This document shows positions 7,431-16,517 of a stretch of 34,810 bases of DNA, in pieces (the stretch's first letter is position 1; each line of letters starts with the position of its first letter). A model generated the notes under the pieces. It did not search any database. It saw only the letters and a program-made list of their open reading frames with translations, and was not told the DNA's origin. The DNA is from an archaeon (GTDB lineage: Archaea; Micrarchaeota; Micrarchaeia; Anstonellales; Anstonellaceae), in assembly GCA_020056305.1 (NCBI GenBank), contig JAGVIA010000045.1:1-34810 (forward strand), written 5' to 3'. The position numbers and the translations under genes are program-made.

Positions 7431-8791
7431 TAGATCAGCTTTGATATTCCAAAGAGGCGGGGCTCGCCGCCAAGCGCGACTGAGATGTCGCGGAAAAATG
7501 TGATTGAGAGGATGATGGAATTCACAAGGAACAGTATGTTGAGGACAAGTATCTGCATTGTGGGCGTGATTTCATCTATAATGTATGCATAGAAGAACTC
7601 GGACCATGCGTTTGGGTCGAGGATGAATGTGCGGAATTGCCAGATTGCGCTTGCGGCTGTTTTTATCTTGCCCCACATGGTCGTTTCATAGTGCTCCTGG
7701 CTTGAGGAAAACCTGTCTATTATGTTCCAGGGCCTGTCAGTTGATGTCATGGTATTGGGGTTCTGGCTTTCGTCCCGGACATCTTCAAACGCGTGCTTCA
7801 TTGCCTGCACCTGCAAGTCCACCCTGTCTTCAAATCTTTGATCGAATAATGGATCATCGCCGATTTCATCGGGCTCCCTGCTGCATATCTCAATTACGTT
7901 TTCATAGCTGGCAAAATTGATTGGCACGATGTTCTGGAATATCTGTGCGTTTAGGAGAATGGACATCGGATAGACAAAATACGCCGCCAGGCAGAATGCT
8001 ATTATTGTGGAGCCGGTCTTGCGCGTGAGCGGGATTGCGCGAAAGAGCAGCCCGAATGGCAAAAAGACGGTAAGCACTGCCTCCTGTATGAACTGCAATA
8101 GGACTTTTTGGGAGAAAATTAAGCCAGCGCCCATTGCAATGTAATCCAGGAGCATGATGTGCGCCTCGCTCACAATGGTCATGCCGATAAGCGGCTGGAA
8201 TGAGAGGCGGGGGACTGTCACGATGGCGGTTATCTGCTGCGTTGAGAAGCCCATGGTGGAGAGGACGCCAAGCAGAAGCTCGATTCCTATCAGGTGGCGG
8301 TATGCAGTCAGCATTGGAGCAAGCATCACCCCCCGAAACGCGTTTGGCGAAAAATCGATGAAATCTGTCGGGCTTACCTTGCAGCCGAGGAAATATTGCG
8401 CCTGCGTGAATACCGGGTAGAGGTTCGGGTCGTCAAAATGGGGGTTGACAAAATTCTCAGTGCAGAATGTGCCGCCTGGCCCAGCCGGGGTCAAAAAGCC
8501 CATCACGATGTAATTCAGGGTTATGATTGAGGCTATTGTGATTAGTATGATGAATGCTGAGAGGGAGTGCTCGTAAAGCTCGCCTTTCACCCATGCCTTT
8601 ATGGAGGGCATGGAGAGCGCCTCGCCTGCCATGAATGCAAGGGCGGCAAATGCGATGCCCACGAGAAGCGCGGCAATTGCCATCGGCGTCCAGGTGAGGT
8701 CTGCAGGCAGGTAGTTGAGGTTGGTCTGCGGGGGAGTGGCGAATGCGGGCTGCAAAAGCAGCAGGAATGCGATTGCAAGTAGTAATGCCAC
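7430..8791 (-). CDS. polytopic membrane protein, paralogue 6, with signal peptide (first gene of operon)
   Basis: A 453-aa protein, the longest of the six and promoter-proximal. It has a GTG start at 8791, about 25 nt from the centre of the shared TATA element, consistent with a leaderless mRNA. A signal peptide (1-18, ending PAFA) is followed by TM 36-58, SIKAWVKGELYEH (63-75) and TM 77-98. A Cys-containing loop (110-150) and the signature LPFGLLFRAIPLTRKTG (244-260) follow. A highly charged region (about 300-375) precedes the final TM, and the tail ends GGEPRLFGISKLI. Five paralogues follow without gaps. Confidence 0.85.
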   Translation of the reverse strand: MALLLAIAFLLLLQPAFATPPQTNLNYLPADLTWTPMAIAALLVGIAFAALAFMAGEALSMPSIKAWVKGELYEHSLSAFIILITIASIITLNYIVMGFLTPAGPGGTFCTENFVNPHFDDPNLYPVFTQAQYFLGCKVSPTDFIDFSPNAFRGVMLAPMLTAYRHLIGIELLLGVLSTMGFSTQQITAIVTVPRLSFQPLIGMTIVSEAHIMLLDYIAMGAGLIFSQKVLLQFIQEAVLTVFLPFGLLFRAIPLTRKTGSTIIAFCLAAYFVYPMSILLNAQIFQNIVPINFASYENVIEICSREPDEIGDDPLFDQRFEDRVDLQVQAMKHAFEDVRDESQNPNTMTSTDRPWNIIDRFSSSQEHYETTMWGKIKTAASAIWQFRTFILDPNAWSEFFYAYIIDEITPTMQILVLNILFLVNSIILSITFFRDISVALGGEPRLFGISKLI

Positions 8792-8807
8792 GGGGAAAAT
8801 TCCACTG

Positions 8808-8826
8808 CGAAAATATATAAAGTTTA
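8808..8826. promoter_or_regulatory. shared bidirectional TATA element
   Basis: The only AT-rich block in the 48-bp divergent gap contains the self-complementary TATATA at 8814-8819. The plus-strand ATG (8840) lies about 23 nt and the minus-strand GTG (8791) about 25 nt from its centre. That is the spacing expected between a TATA box and a transcription start, so one element could drive both operons as leaderless transcripts. A second A/T run, tttaaaaa at 8823-8830, could serve the plus strand separately. Confidence 0.6.
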
Positions 8827-8839
8827 AAAACCGGATTCC

Positions 8840-11800
8840 ATGCGTATGAGAGGCGGCCTCACGCTCATTATTGTGCTTCTTGCCATCAGCCCCCTCTTTG
8901 CAATAGAGCCTTTCTGCGACGCATGCTACAAGGCAAATATCGAGCTTTCGCCTGACATGGAGAACACGATACTGACGGCAAAAGTCAAATTCAATAACAT
9001 AACCTATTTCTATGATGTGAACGGGCAGCTCATGCCTGTTGCGCCTGGCATGGAAGACTGGCCAAAGGACGCTGCCGGCAATCCAGTGCCGCTCGGGGTG
9101 GAGAGAATCACGCTTGAAGTGGATGAAGTGCAGAATCCGGATGTGTATTTCGAGTTCGAGGATTACAAGGCATCGGATGACGATGCAGTGGTGCTGTGCG
9201 ACCCGTCTTTAGGAGATGAGCACGGGGTTGCGACTTGCAGTTTCAGGACTTTGCGTCCAAATGTGCCAAACCCTGCAGGGATTGATTTCGTTAATCTCCG
9301 AAAATGCATATATGCGCAAGCGCGCTTTCCCGGCAAGCAGGAGGACGGGTATTTCATAAAGCCGGCAAGCAAGGGAGTCATTTTGTGCCCTGCGGAGAAC
9401 AGCGCGATTTCCGGATTGAGCATCTCGATTGAGAATGCGGTACGCAATAATATCGGATTCTGCATTCCGATGCTAATTATCGGAGGCATGCTGGTTGCCG
9501 GGATGTACTATTCGGGGAAAAACCCGCTCTCGCTGTTTGACATCACCGTGCCGAGGCTGCCCCATGTCAAGGCGCTTCGGATCGGCAGGACGAACCTTCC
9601 ATGGCAGATGTCGGCAAAGGGCGCGATGAACGATAGGCTTATTGCAATGACTGGCAAGGTGCAGGCTGCCGCATTTGGAAAGTTCTCAAAAAGGGACAGG
9701 GTGAGAGGCGCGCTTCTCAAGAGCGAAATACAAGGCATACTGAAGAGGAAAATAAGCGAAGACGACAAGATGAAACTCATCTCTGCTGCGATTACGCGCT
9801 ATGGCTTTAACATAAATGACAGGTGGGTGGGCGAGGCGTTTGGCGCGCTCATGCAAAGCGAGCAGATGAAGATGCAGTTCAAGCGGGACGAGAAGGCGGT
9901 AGAGGAAGGCGAAATTTCATGGCATGGAAAAATATTTTCGAAGGGCAAGCTCAATTACAAAGGAAAAAAGTACCCAAATCCTATCGGGTGGACCCTCAAC
10001 CGCCTCAACGATCTTGAAAAGCCGCTGCAGAGGGTGCCTTTTTTCGGAAGCAGTCTTATTGGCAGGAGCCAGCAGGCGCTTGTGCGCCTTGCTGGAGCAA
10101 GGCAGGGCAATGTGGCTGTGCGCCGCGCGCTGCTCAAGCAGACTGCGGCAGAGGCGCTTAGGGCAACGGGTGCGGGAAAGGGCTCTGGAAAGCTTGCGGC
10201 ATTTGTGAACCGGAATTCTGCCGATAAAGTCAGGATGGGCAGCCTGCCAGACGTGCTTGGCAGGGTTGCAAACGAGATGGCGCTTACTGCGGACTTGGCG
10301 CACAGGCAGACGCTTGCAAAGCTCCATGAGCTCATTGAAGGCGGGATAGACCGGAAGCTTGCGGAAAAAGAGCTGGAACTGAAGAGGCTTATTGCATCTG
10401 CAGGGCTAAAGGCTGCAGGAGTCGCACGGCTTGAGAAAGAAATTGATGAAATTAAGCGGCTGAAGGATAAGCTTGCAGAAAGGGTTGCGGCTGCAAGCAG
10501 GGGCGCAAAAGGCATGGCAGACGCCAATGACCGCACCAAAACAATGATGGATGACATGGTCAGATTTGCAGTGGACAACAAAATTGATGTGGTGATGGGC
10601 GGCGAGAAAATTGTGAGCGGAGGGAAAGCCAATCGCGGAGAAATTGCAAAAATACTTGGCAGGATAGAGAGGATTACAGATCTTGTGACAAAGGACGGCT
10701 ATGTTGAGTTTAATGCAAAGACGGGTGAATTCCAGCTGAAAAAAGGCGCGGTGTTTGACCCGGACACGCTGCTTGGGGCAAGCAAAAACGCAAGAGGGGT
10801 GCGCGAAGGCGGGGCATATGGCAACATGCTTGATGAGCTTAAGGGTGCGCGTTTCCTGGAATTTTCACAGCTTCTGCGGGAAGGGAGAAGCGTTGCGGAT
10901 ATTTATGCCGTAAAGATTGCAGGAGAGAAAGGAGTCAAGATAGACAGATGGGAGGACTTATTTGGCAACGCAAGGGATCCTGCATCAAGGGCCAGGCTGG
11001 AAAACGGCAAGCTGAGAATGGATTTGCTTGGCGAGGTTGCCGATGCAATGGAGAGGAGGATTCGCCAAGAGGTCAAGTTCGCATACTTATTGACAGGCCC
11101 TGACAAGAGTTTGACAGGCAAACAGCTTCTGGAGAATGCAGGCAGGAATGCGGATGGGCTGTTTGGCAATATCCAGCTTAACAAAACCACTGACTTTGGC
11201 TTGCGGCACGCGCTTTCATCGCAGGTGAAGCTCGGATGGAGCGGAGTGGAGGATGCATTTGGCAGGCAGGTGCAGATGCTCCTGCGCTCGTTTGACTTTT
11301 TCTATGGCAAGAGCTTTGAGAGCCTGATGTCAGGCTACAACAGGACAGCGGAGAGAAACATGCTCACGTTTGCGCTGATTGAGGAGAATGCAAAAAGGCT
11401 TGGGCACGGCTCGGAGCGGCTGGATGCAAAAAGCTACAAGGACCTAATTGACAAGGGCATTACATATGGGGACTTGAGAAAGGGAATGTGGCTCTCGTCT
11501 ATTGATGGCACGTACACGCCGTTTTCCAAGGACAGGATGGGCGAGTACCTAATTTCGCAATATTCGGAGAAAATGATAAACAGCTACGTGCTCATACGCG
11601 ACAAGAGCGGCAAGTACGTGCATGGTGACCCGCAAAAAGACCAAAGGGTGGCAAGCGCGATACGCGAGGCAGACCTTGCCATTGACCCTGCAAAGAAGAT
11701 AGCGATTGGGGAGAAGCTGCTGGGGATAACACGCGACAAGGATGGCAAGGCAGTGGCAGGCAAAGGCTTGCTTGACGTGACCTCGATTGATGAGTACATG

Positions 11801-14041
11801 AAAAAAGACGCCGGGATGATTAAGCGCATGAGCTTTGGCCTCTCATCATTTGGAGAGCGGGTGCAGGTCGGCGGGCTGGACAAGATAAACCGGGGGCTCA
11901 TGGACTGGTACAGCGCACAGCTGCAGACAAGGCTTGCGCTCTCAAAGCTTGACAATTTCATAAACAATGCTCCGGGCGCGGGCGACAGGTTTGACATCAT
12001 GAGCGAGAAGTACAGGAACTTAAAGGATGTTGAGGGCGAGCTTCTTTCTGCGCGCAGCATGGAGAAGAAGGCAAGGATGGCAGGCGAGGCTGCGGCAGCG
12101 GCAATCGCACATGGGAACGTGGATAGGCTCATGTCGGACAGAAAAGACCTCATGGCAAACGTGTCGCACAACGAGCTTGACCGCTCGCTTCTTGCGGTGC
12201 GCGGGCAGATGCTTAATTTTTACAACATCACTGAATCGTCTGTCATGAGGGACCCGCGCATTGCAATAGGCGCAGGGTACGGCATACAATACGGCCCGAT
12301 GGTCGGCTACCAGACAGGGCAATTCGTTTACGAGAGGCCAAGCATGATATTCGGGCCCGGGCTGCTGCCCGGGGATGCGACTGCGAACTGGTTGATGAGG
12401 CCCACGTACTGGACGGCGGTCATGTTTTCCCAGATTGCAAGGCCTTTCTACACTAGCATCATTGGATACCCGAGCGTGTATGACAATGACATGTTCTATG
12501 GGGCAAGCATGCGCAAGGGCAATATCCGCAGGGCAGTTGGCGAGGCGCTCTCCATCACACAGAACCTTGAGATATTCCACCGCTTCACGCTGCCAAGGAT
12601 ACGGAAAAAGGAGGAGTATTTCACAGAGGAAGGGTTCAGGATTACCGGAGAGGGATGGTATGGCAAGAGATTCCTTGCGCCAATAACATTCAGGCGCGAT
12701 GTCGAGGGAGTAGGCACGGCGGAAAACGAGGAGCGCAGGCTGCAGCTTCTTGGGATTCAGTCGGAAGCCGGGCAGGATGTCAAGAGGAGGATGCTTGGAA
12801 GCCATGGCTTGCAGAGGACCGAGATGAGAATGGAAATTGAGCGCGCGCAGGCGGAAATGGACAGGTATGCGAGGGGAAATGCCGATTTGCGAACGACCAG
12901 GGATGAGTTAATTAGAGTGCTTGCTGCCGAACGGTCCACCCTGACGGCAGACCAGATAAAAGACCTCAATGATGCGATTGCGCGCAGATCTAAGGAGCTT
13001 CACGACAATGAAGCGGCAATTAGGCGCGAAACTTCTGCGCGCAAGGAAGCCGAACAATATGCAGAGCGCCCACTTGAAAAAATGCCCGGGGTGTTTGGCA
13101 GGCTCTTCCAGCCGGGCTATTATAATATTTTGAACCTCGGTGGCTATGATATTGCATTGGAGGGAAGCAGGATGAGGGGCTTTGACCTCTATGCGCCATA
13201 CCACAAGTCTGGCATCTGGAAGCCGCCAGTGCCTGGCATGCTGGACATAACACCGAGCGTGCCTGGCGTGAGCGAGAGCGAGTGGAGAATGTTCCCCCGC
13301 GTTGCGGCGCACGTTATGGCTAACTCAACGCTTGCAGAACTCACAAGGTTCAAAACGTATGGATTGGGCGCAAATGGGGATGTAGAGGCAAAAGGGGACT
13401 GGTATAGGTCTCCGGAGATGGAGAGCAACAGGGACGTGTATAGGCACGAGGATTCCCCCATATTGCGGCTTGCAAAGCTTGAGAGCGAGCGCATGGGATA
13501 CAGCTTCCTTAACAGCCCGTTTAGCATTCCGCTATCGCCACTTGCAGGAGCAATCTGGTTTGGGGCCGTACGCAAAACTTCATTCATAAGAAACCAGGCA
13601 TCGGCGCATGGCACTGCAGGCGCCTGGAGCGGCACCATACCGACAGACATGGACCCGGGCGGCGTTGCACTTGCAGCGCGCCAGGATGCGGTTGACCCGC
13701 GCGTTGCAGCAGGCGCCCAGATTTTGCCCCATGAGCCAGGCACGATGGGCTCGCATGCAATAAGGAGCATGAATGACAGGATCAACGGGATTGTGCAGGC
13801 GGATTATTATCGGGCAAGGGAAATGTGCCCGGTGCACAGGACATACAGCGCATTTGGGTCAGAGTGCCCGCAGTGCTCGCATGCAAAGGCAAAGCCGCTG
13901 ACAGGCGATGAGACTAAATACCGCAACTGGCTTGACACTTACATGAGGCAGGCGGAGGAGACGGGCAGGATACGCGAGCAGATGAGAAGGGACGAGAGGG
14001 TGGCTGAGCGCTACAGGAAGATGGCTGAATCGGCATACTGA
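8840..14041 (+). CDS. 1733-aa exported, membrane-anchored helical protein with C-terminal zinc-ribbon-like motif
   Basis: I recognise no known family. Residues 1-21 form a signal peptide. An extracytoplasmic domain of about 180 residues holds cysteines 26, 29, 120, 133, 156 and 183 and the motif TYFYDVNGQLMPVAP (55-69). One TM follows (about 205-225), then some 1500 residues, largely helical and charged, with coiled-coil-like stretches near 490-560 and 1330-1410. Near the end C1663-x2-H1666 and C1676-x2-C1679 look like a small zinc-binding motif. The topology predicted is N-outside, C-cytoplasmic. It is divergent from six membrane paralogues and overlaps the next gene by one base (TGATG), so it is probably the scaffold of one envelope complex. 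The size is exceptional for a small archaeal genome. Confidence 0.85.
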   Translation: MRMRGGLTLIIVLLAISPLFAIEPFCDACYKANIELSPDMENTILTAKVKFNNITYFYDVNGQLMPVAPGMEDWPKDAAGNPVPLGVERITLEVDEVQNPDVYFEFEDYKASDDDAVVLCDPSLGDEHGVATCSFRTLRPNVPNPAGIDFVNLRKCIYAQARFPGKQEDGYFIKPASKGVILCPAENSAISGLSISIENAVRNNIGFCIPMLIIGGMLVAGMYYSGKNPLSLFDITVPRLPHVKALRIGRTNLPWQMSAKGAMNDRLIAMTGKVQAAAFGKFSKRDRVRGALLKSEIQGILKRKISEDDKMKLISAAITRYGFNINDRWVGEAFGALMQSEQMKMQFKRDEKAVEEGEISWHGKIFSKGKLNYKGKKYPNPIGWTLNRLNDLEKPLQRVPFFGSSLIGRSQQALVRLAGARQGNVAVRRALLKQTAAEALRATGAGKGSGKLAAFVNRNSADKVRMGSLPDVLGRVANEMALTADLAHRQTLAKLHELIEGGIDRKLAEKELELKRLIASAGLKAAGVARLEKEIDEIKRLKDKLAERVAAASRGAKGMADANDRTKTMMDDMVRFAVDNKIDVVMGGEKIVSGGKANRGEIAKILGRIERITDLVTKDGYVEFNAKTGEFQLKKGAVFDPDTLLGASKNARGVREGGAYGNMLDELKGARFLEFSQLLREGRSVADIYAVKIAGEKGVKIDRWEDLFGNARDPASRARLENGKLRMDLLGEVADAMERRIRQEVKFAYLLTGPDKSLTGKQLLENAGRNADGLFGNIQLNKTTDFGLRHALSSQVKLGWSGVEDAFGRQVQMLLRSFDFFYGKSFESLMSGYNRTAERNMLTFALIEENAKRLGHGSERLDAKSYKDLIDKGITYGDLRKGMWLSSIDGTYTPFSKDRMGEYLISQYSEKMINSYVLIRDKSGKYVHGDPQKDQRVASAIREADLAIDPAKKIAIGEKLLGITRDKDGKAVAGKGLLDVTSIDEYMKKDAGMIKRMSFGLSSFGERVQVGGLDKINRGLMDWYSAQLQTRLALSKLDNFINNAPGAGDRFDIMSEKYRNLKDVEGELLSARSMEKKARMAGEAAAAAIAHGNVDRLMSDRKDLMANVSHNELDRSLLAVRGQMLNFYNITESSVMRDPRIAIGAGYGIQYGPMVGYQTGQFVYERPSMIFGPGLLPGDATANWLMRPTYWTAVMFSQIARPFYTSIIGYPSVYDNDMFYGASMRKGNIRRAVGEALSITQNLEIFHRFTLPRIRKKEEYFTEEGFRITGEGWYGKRFLAPITFRRDVEGVGTAENEERRLQLLGIQSEAGQDVKRRMLGSHGLQRTEMRMEIERAQAEMDRYARGNADLRTTRDELIRVLAAERSTLTADQIKDLNDAIARRSKELHDNEAAIRRETSARKEAEQYAERPLEKMPGVFGRLFQPGYYNILNLGGYDIALEGSRMRGFDLYAPYHKSGIWKPPVPGMLDITPSVPGVSESEWRMFPRVAAHVMANSTLAELTRFKTYGLGANGDVEAKGDWYRSPEMESNRDVYRHEDSPILRLAKLESERMGYSFLNSPFSIPLSPLAGAIWFGAVRKTSFIRNQASAHGTAGAWSGTIPTDMDPGGVALAARQDAVDPRVAAGAQILPHEPGTMGSHAIRSMNDRINGIVQADYYRAREMCPVHRTYSAFGSECPQCSHAKAKPLTGDETKYRNWLDTYMRQAEETGRIREQMRRDERVAERYRKMAESAY

Positions 14042-16356
14042 TGGTTGGTCGCATGAAAAATATTTTCTTTGCATTGCTGGTAATTTCACTTGTGCTTTTG
14101 GCAGGCTGCCTTGTGAACGATAGCATGCGGATGCGAAACCAGCTTTCATCCGCTCGCGCAATAGACATATTCAAATCAAATGAGGCCGGGCTAAATGAGC
14201 CGGAGCCTGGACCGACGCCGTGCAGCTGCATGTACTGCGACCGGCAGACTTATTACGTGGACAGCAACGGGAACATTATGCCGCTTGGGCCATTTGCAAG
14301 CCTGTTTGCGGAAAGCTCGCTATTTAATGGAAAATGCTATTTTGAGCAGTGCAACGTGACCACTTTCAATGATACAATGGCAACTTACCTCGAAGACCCG
14401 GTTAATGTTGAAAAGATTCCGCGCTATTTCGGATACGGGCAGGGCGGCTCTTTCCTTGAGTTTGGCGAGGCAGTAAAATATTGCAAGTCTAGCGTTGGCT
14501 ATTCAGGCAAATGGATGATAGGGGCGCATGAAGCGCCGCCTGCAATCCCGTCAAAGCGAAGGGCGCAATGCATGCTTGAGAAAAACGTGATTCCAGTCTA
14601 CATATATTATACAAAAGGCGAGGCGATTGACGAGGCACGCGCAAGGGAGATTGGGCAGAGGCTAAATGGCGTGGGGCCCGTCATTATTTCAACAGAGGTG
14701 GAATTTGACCCTGCAAAAATAGAGGAAGTGAAGCGGCAGGTCATTGCAATAGATCATGAGTGCCCGGACTGCCTTGTGGCAGTGACGCCAAGACTAAATG
14801 ACTTCCCTTCCCTTGATGCGCTCTTTTTTGCAGACCCTGCTGTAGCAGATAAAATTGACATTGTGGGGCAGGGAGTCGTGCTAAACGACAACCCAAGCAC
14901 GTGCAACATCGAAACGCTGATTGGCGAGAGGATGTACTTTTCAAGAAGGATATTGCAGAGGTATGCAAAGCCATCTATTTGGCTTTACTTTGGGATAAGC
15001 CCGCAGCAGCGCGACCCGGCAGCAGGAGTGCAATGCACCTGGAGCGACATTGATGCTGCGCGTGGTTACACATACCTTTTCCAGATGAGCCAGGCGCTTG
15101 TAAGCTCAGGAGTTATCGGGGTGCTCAATTACCAGTATGCTGACGGGCTTGACCCAAAGCCATGCGTTGGCGCCGCATGCGATTTCGGGCTTGTGGAAAT
15201 TAATCCGATTACGCACCAGGCAGAGCAGAAGCTGCCGCAGTTCCGCGGCTGGTTTGAGGGATGCCGGAAGTATGTCGGAAGCGATGGCGGCGTGGAGAAC
15301 GCGCAAAGCCCTGTTGTGTATTCGCGGAACGGGAAGGGGAATGTGTGCACTTTTGGAGGCAGCAACAGGATGCTGCAGAGCTTTGTGCAGCTTGAGCCGG
15401 GCGTGAATCCTTATAACACGATTCCGATGGGAGAGGACAACATAGGATACCAGTGCCGCGCGTGCATAAGCTATGATGTGGATCCGCCGTCGCTTTTGGC
15501 AGCAAGCTCCGCGCCGGTGGACCCGCCATGGTGCACATTGTATTACCCGGTGCTTGACGCGAACCCTGACAGGTATGACATTGACCCGGTGCTGATGAGG
15601 GCGATAATCGGGCAGGAATCAGACTTCGCGAACTGCGACCCGGACAAGACTGTGAGTTACGTCGTTGACACGCCGGAGAACCGCACGCTGTGCAGCAATC
15701 CGCTTGGCCTCAAGGAAAGCTCGGAAATAATCGATGTCGGAGAGGGCAGGGCGCTTGTTGACAGGTTCTGCCCGGGATTTGACATCGAGCGCAGATATTA
15801 TGACAGGGACGGCGTAATCAAGGGATGCCTTCCCATAAGCTCATTCTCCGGCAGCCCGAACCTCGGCGATTGCATCACGTGCGCCATGGGCATGGCGCAG
15901 TGCACGGATTACCCGGGATGGATTTATGAGGCAAACCCGGCAGTGCCCATGCCGGCAGAAGTGAAGCTTTGCAGCGGGGAAAAATACAATCCGTTCGACC
16001 CGAAAGACACGTTCTGCTGCGGCGCGTACAAGATTGCGTCATTCTACCAGGAGGCGCAGCGTTTTGTGGACAATAATCCTTTAATAGATTATTCCCCGGA
16101 TGAGAAGGAATGGTATACTGCGTATTTTGCAGTGCAGATGTACCACGATGGCTATCGCACCGTGGGAAGCGACTACAACCTGTATCTTTCGCAGCGCTTA
16201 TTGGAAGAGGATGGGTATTGCGCAGGCAACCTGCGTTATGTGAGCTATTTGCAAGAGTGCCTTGGGAGGAAATACGCTTACAACGTGCTGAGCAAGTACC
16301 GCGCGCTCATGGACATTGATAAGTGCAGGGGCGTGACCAATGAGTGCAGGAGCTGA
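14041..16356 (+). CDS. lipoprotein with probable TIM-barrel glycosidase-like and lysozyme-like (transglycosylase) regions
   Basis: 771 aa, translationally coupled to the upstream giant gene. The signal sequence ends in lipobox LLAGC (Cys23), predicting a lipid-anchored surface protein; an alternative start at 14053 (MKNIFF) is equally good. Residues 61-84 have a Cys cluster and TYYVDSNGNIMPLGP, matching a motif in the giant protein. Residues about 185-420 alternate strands and helices like a glycoside-hydrolase TIM barrel (IWLYFGI, GVIGVLNYQYADG). The C-terminal region resembles the SLT/goose-lysozyme fold: VLMRAIIGQESDF with candidate catalytic Glu526, then MGMAQ, then NPFDPKDTFCCGAYKIASFY. 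It is rich in cysteine, probably disulfide-bonded. Archaea lack murein, so the substrate is unknown. The fold assignments are mine by eye. Confidence 0.8.
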   Translation: MVGRMKNIFFALLVISLVLLAGCLVNDSMRMRNQLSSARAIDIFKSNEAGLNEPEPGPTPCSCMYCDRQTYYVDSNGNIMPLGPFASLFAESSLFNGKCYFEQCNVTTFNDTMATYLEDPVNVEKIPRYFGYGQGGSFLEFGEAVKYCKSSVGYSGKWMIGAHEAPPAIPSKRRAQCMLEKNVIPVYIYYTKGEAIDEARAREIGQRLNGVGPVIISTEVEFDPAKIEEVKRQVIAIDHECPDCLVAVTPRLNDFPSLDALFFADPAVADKIDIVGQGVVLNDNPSTCNIETLIGERMYFSRRILQRYAKPSIWLYFGISPQQRDPAAGVQCTWSDIDAARGYTYLFQMSQALVSSGVIGVLNYQYADGLDPKPCVGAACDFGLVEINPITHQAEQKLPQFRGWFEGCRKYVGSDGGVENAQSPVVYSRNGKGNVCTFGGSNRMLQSFVQLEPGVNPYNTIPMGEDNIGYQCRACISYDVDPPSLLAASSAPVDPPWCTLYYPVLDANPDRYDIDPVLMRAIIGQESDFANCDPDKTVSYVVDTPENRTLCSNPLGLKESSEIIDVGEGRALVDRFCPGFDIERRYYDRDGVIKGCLPISSFSGSPNLGDCITCAMGMAQCTDYPGWIYEANPAVPMPAEVKLCSGEKYNPFDPKDTFCCGAYKIASFYQEAQRFVDNNPLIDYSPDEKEWYTAYFAVQMYHDGYRTVGSDYNLYLSQRLLEEDGYCAGNLRYVSYLQECLGRKYAYNVLSKYRALMDIDKCRGVTNECRS

Positions 16357-16475
16357 TTTTAGTTTGGCTCGCGGAATTGCTGAAATTTACCCCGTGACTT
16401 TTGCCCTGCGCAACTTACTTAAACACATCTGAGTGCAGGAATATTTTTACATTAAACCCAAAACTCACCCACCCC

Positions 16476-16483
16476 TATATATA
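16476..16483 (+). promoter_or_regulatory. TATA box and strong RBS of the coiled-coil membrane protein
   Basis: tatatata at 16476-16483 lies about 40 nt before the ATG at 16518. A strong Shine-Dalgarno, gggggtgg, at 16505-16512 with 5-nt spacing decides the start. Confidence 0.6.
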
Positions 16484-16517
16484 CCACCAACGACGGACTT
16501 TTAAGGGGGTGGAATGG

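Noticed and set aside
1809-8791. Six membrane genes as ordinary ABC or MFS transporters
   Set aside because: No ATP-binding protein, no MFS or ABC permease motifs, and the shared LPxGLLxRxxPxTRxxG signature fits neither class.
12020-12805. 261-aa antisense frame inside the giant gene, and similar long antisense frames (16736-17512, 23694-24485, 25302-26000, 30130-30885)
   Set aside because: These are shadows of well-supported plus-strand genes: Ser/Ala/Leu or His/Pro-rich compositions typical of reverse-complement frames, with no initiation signals.
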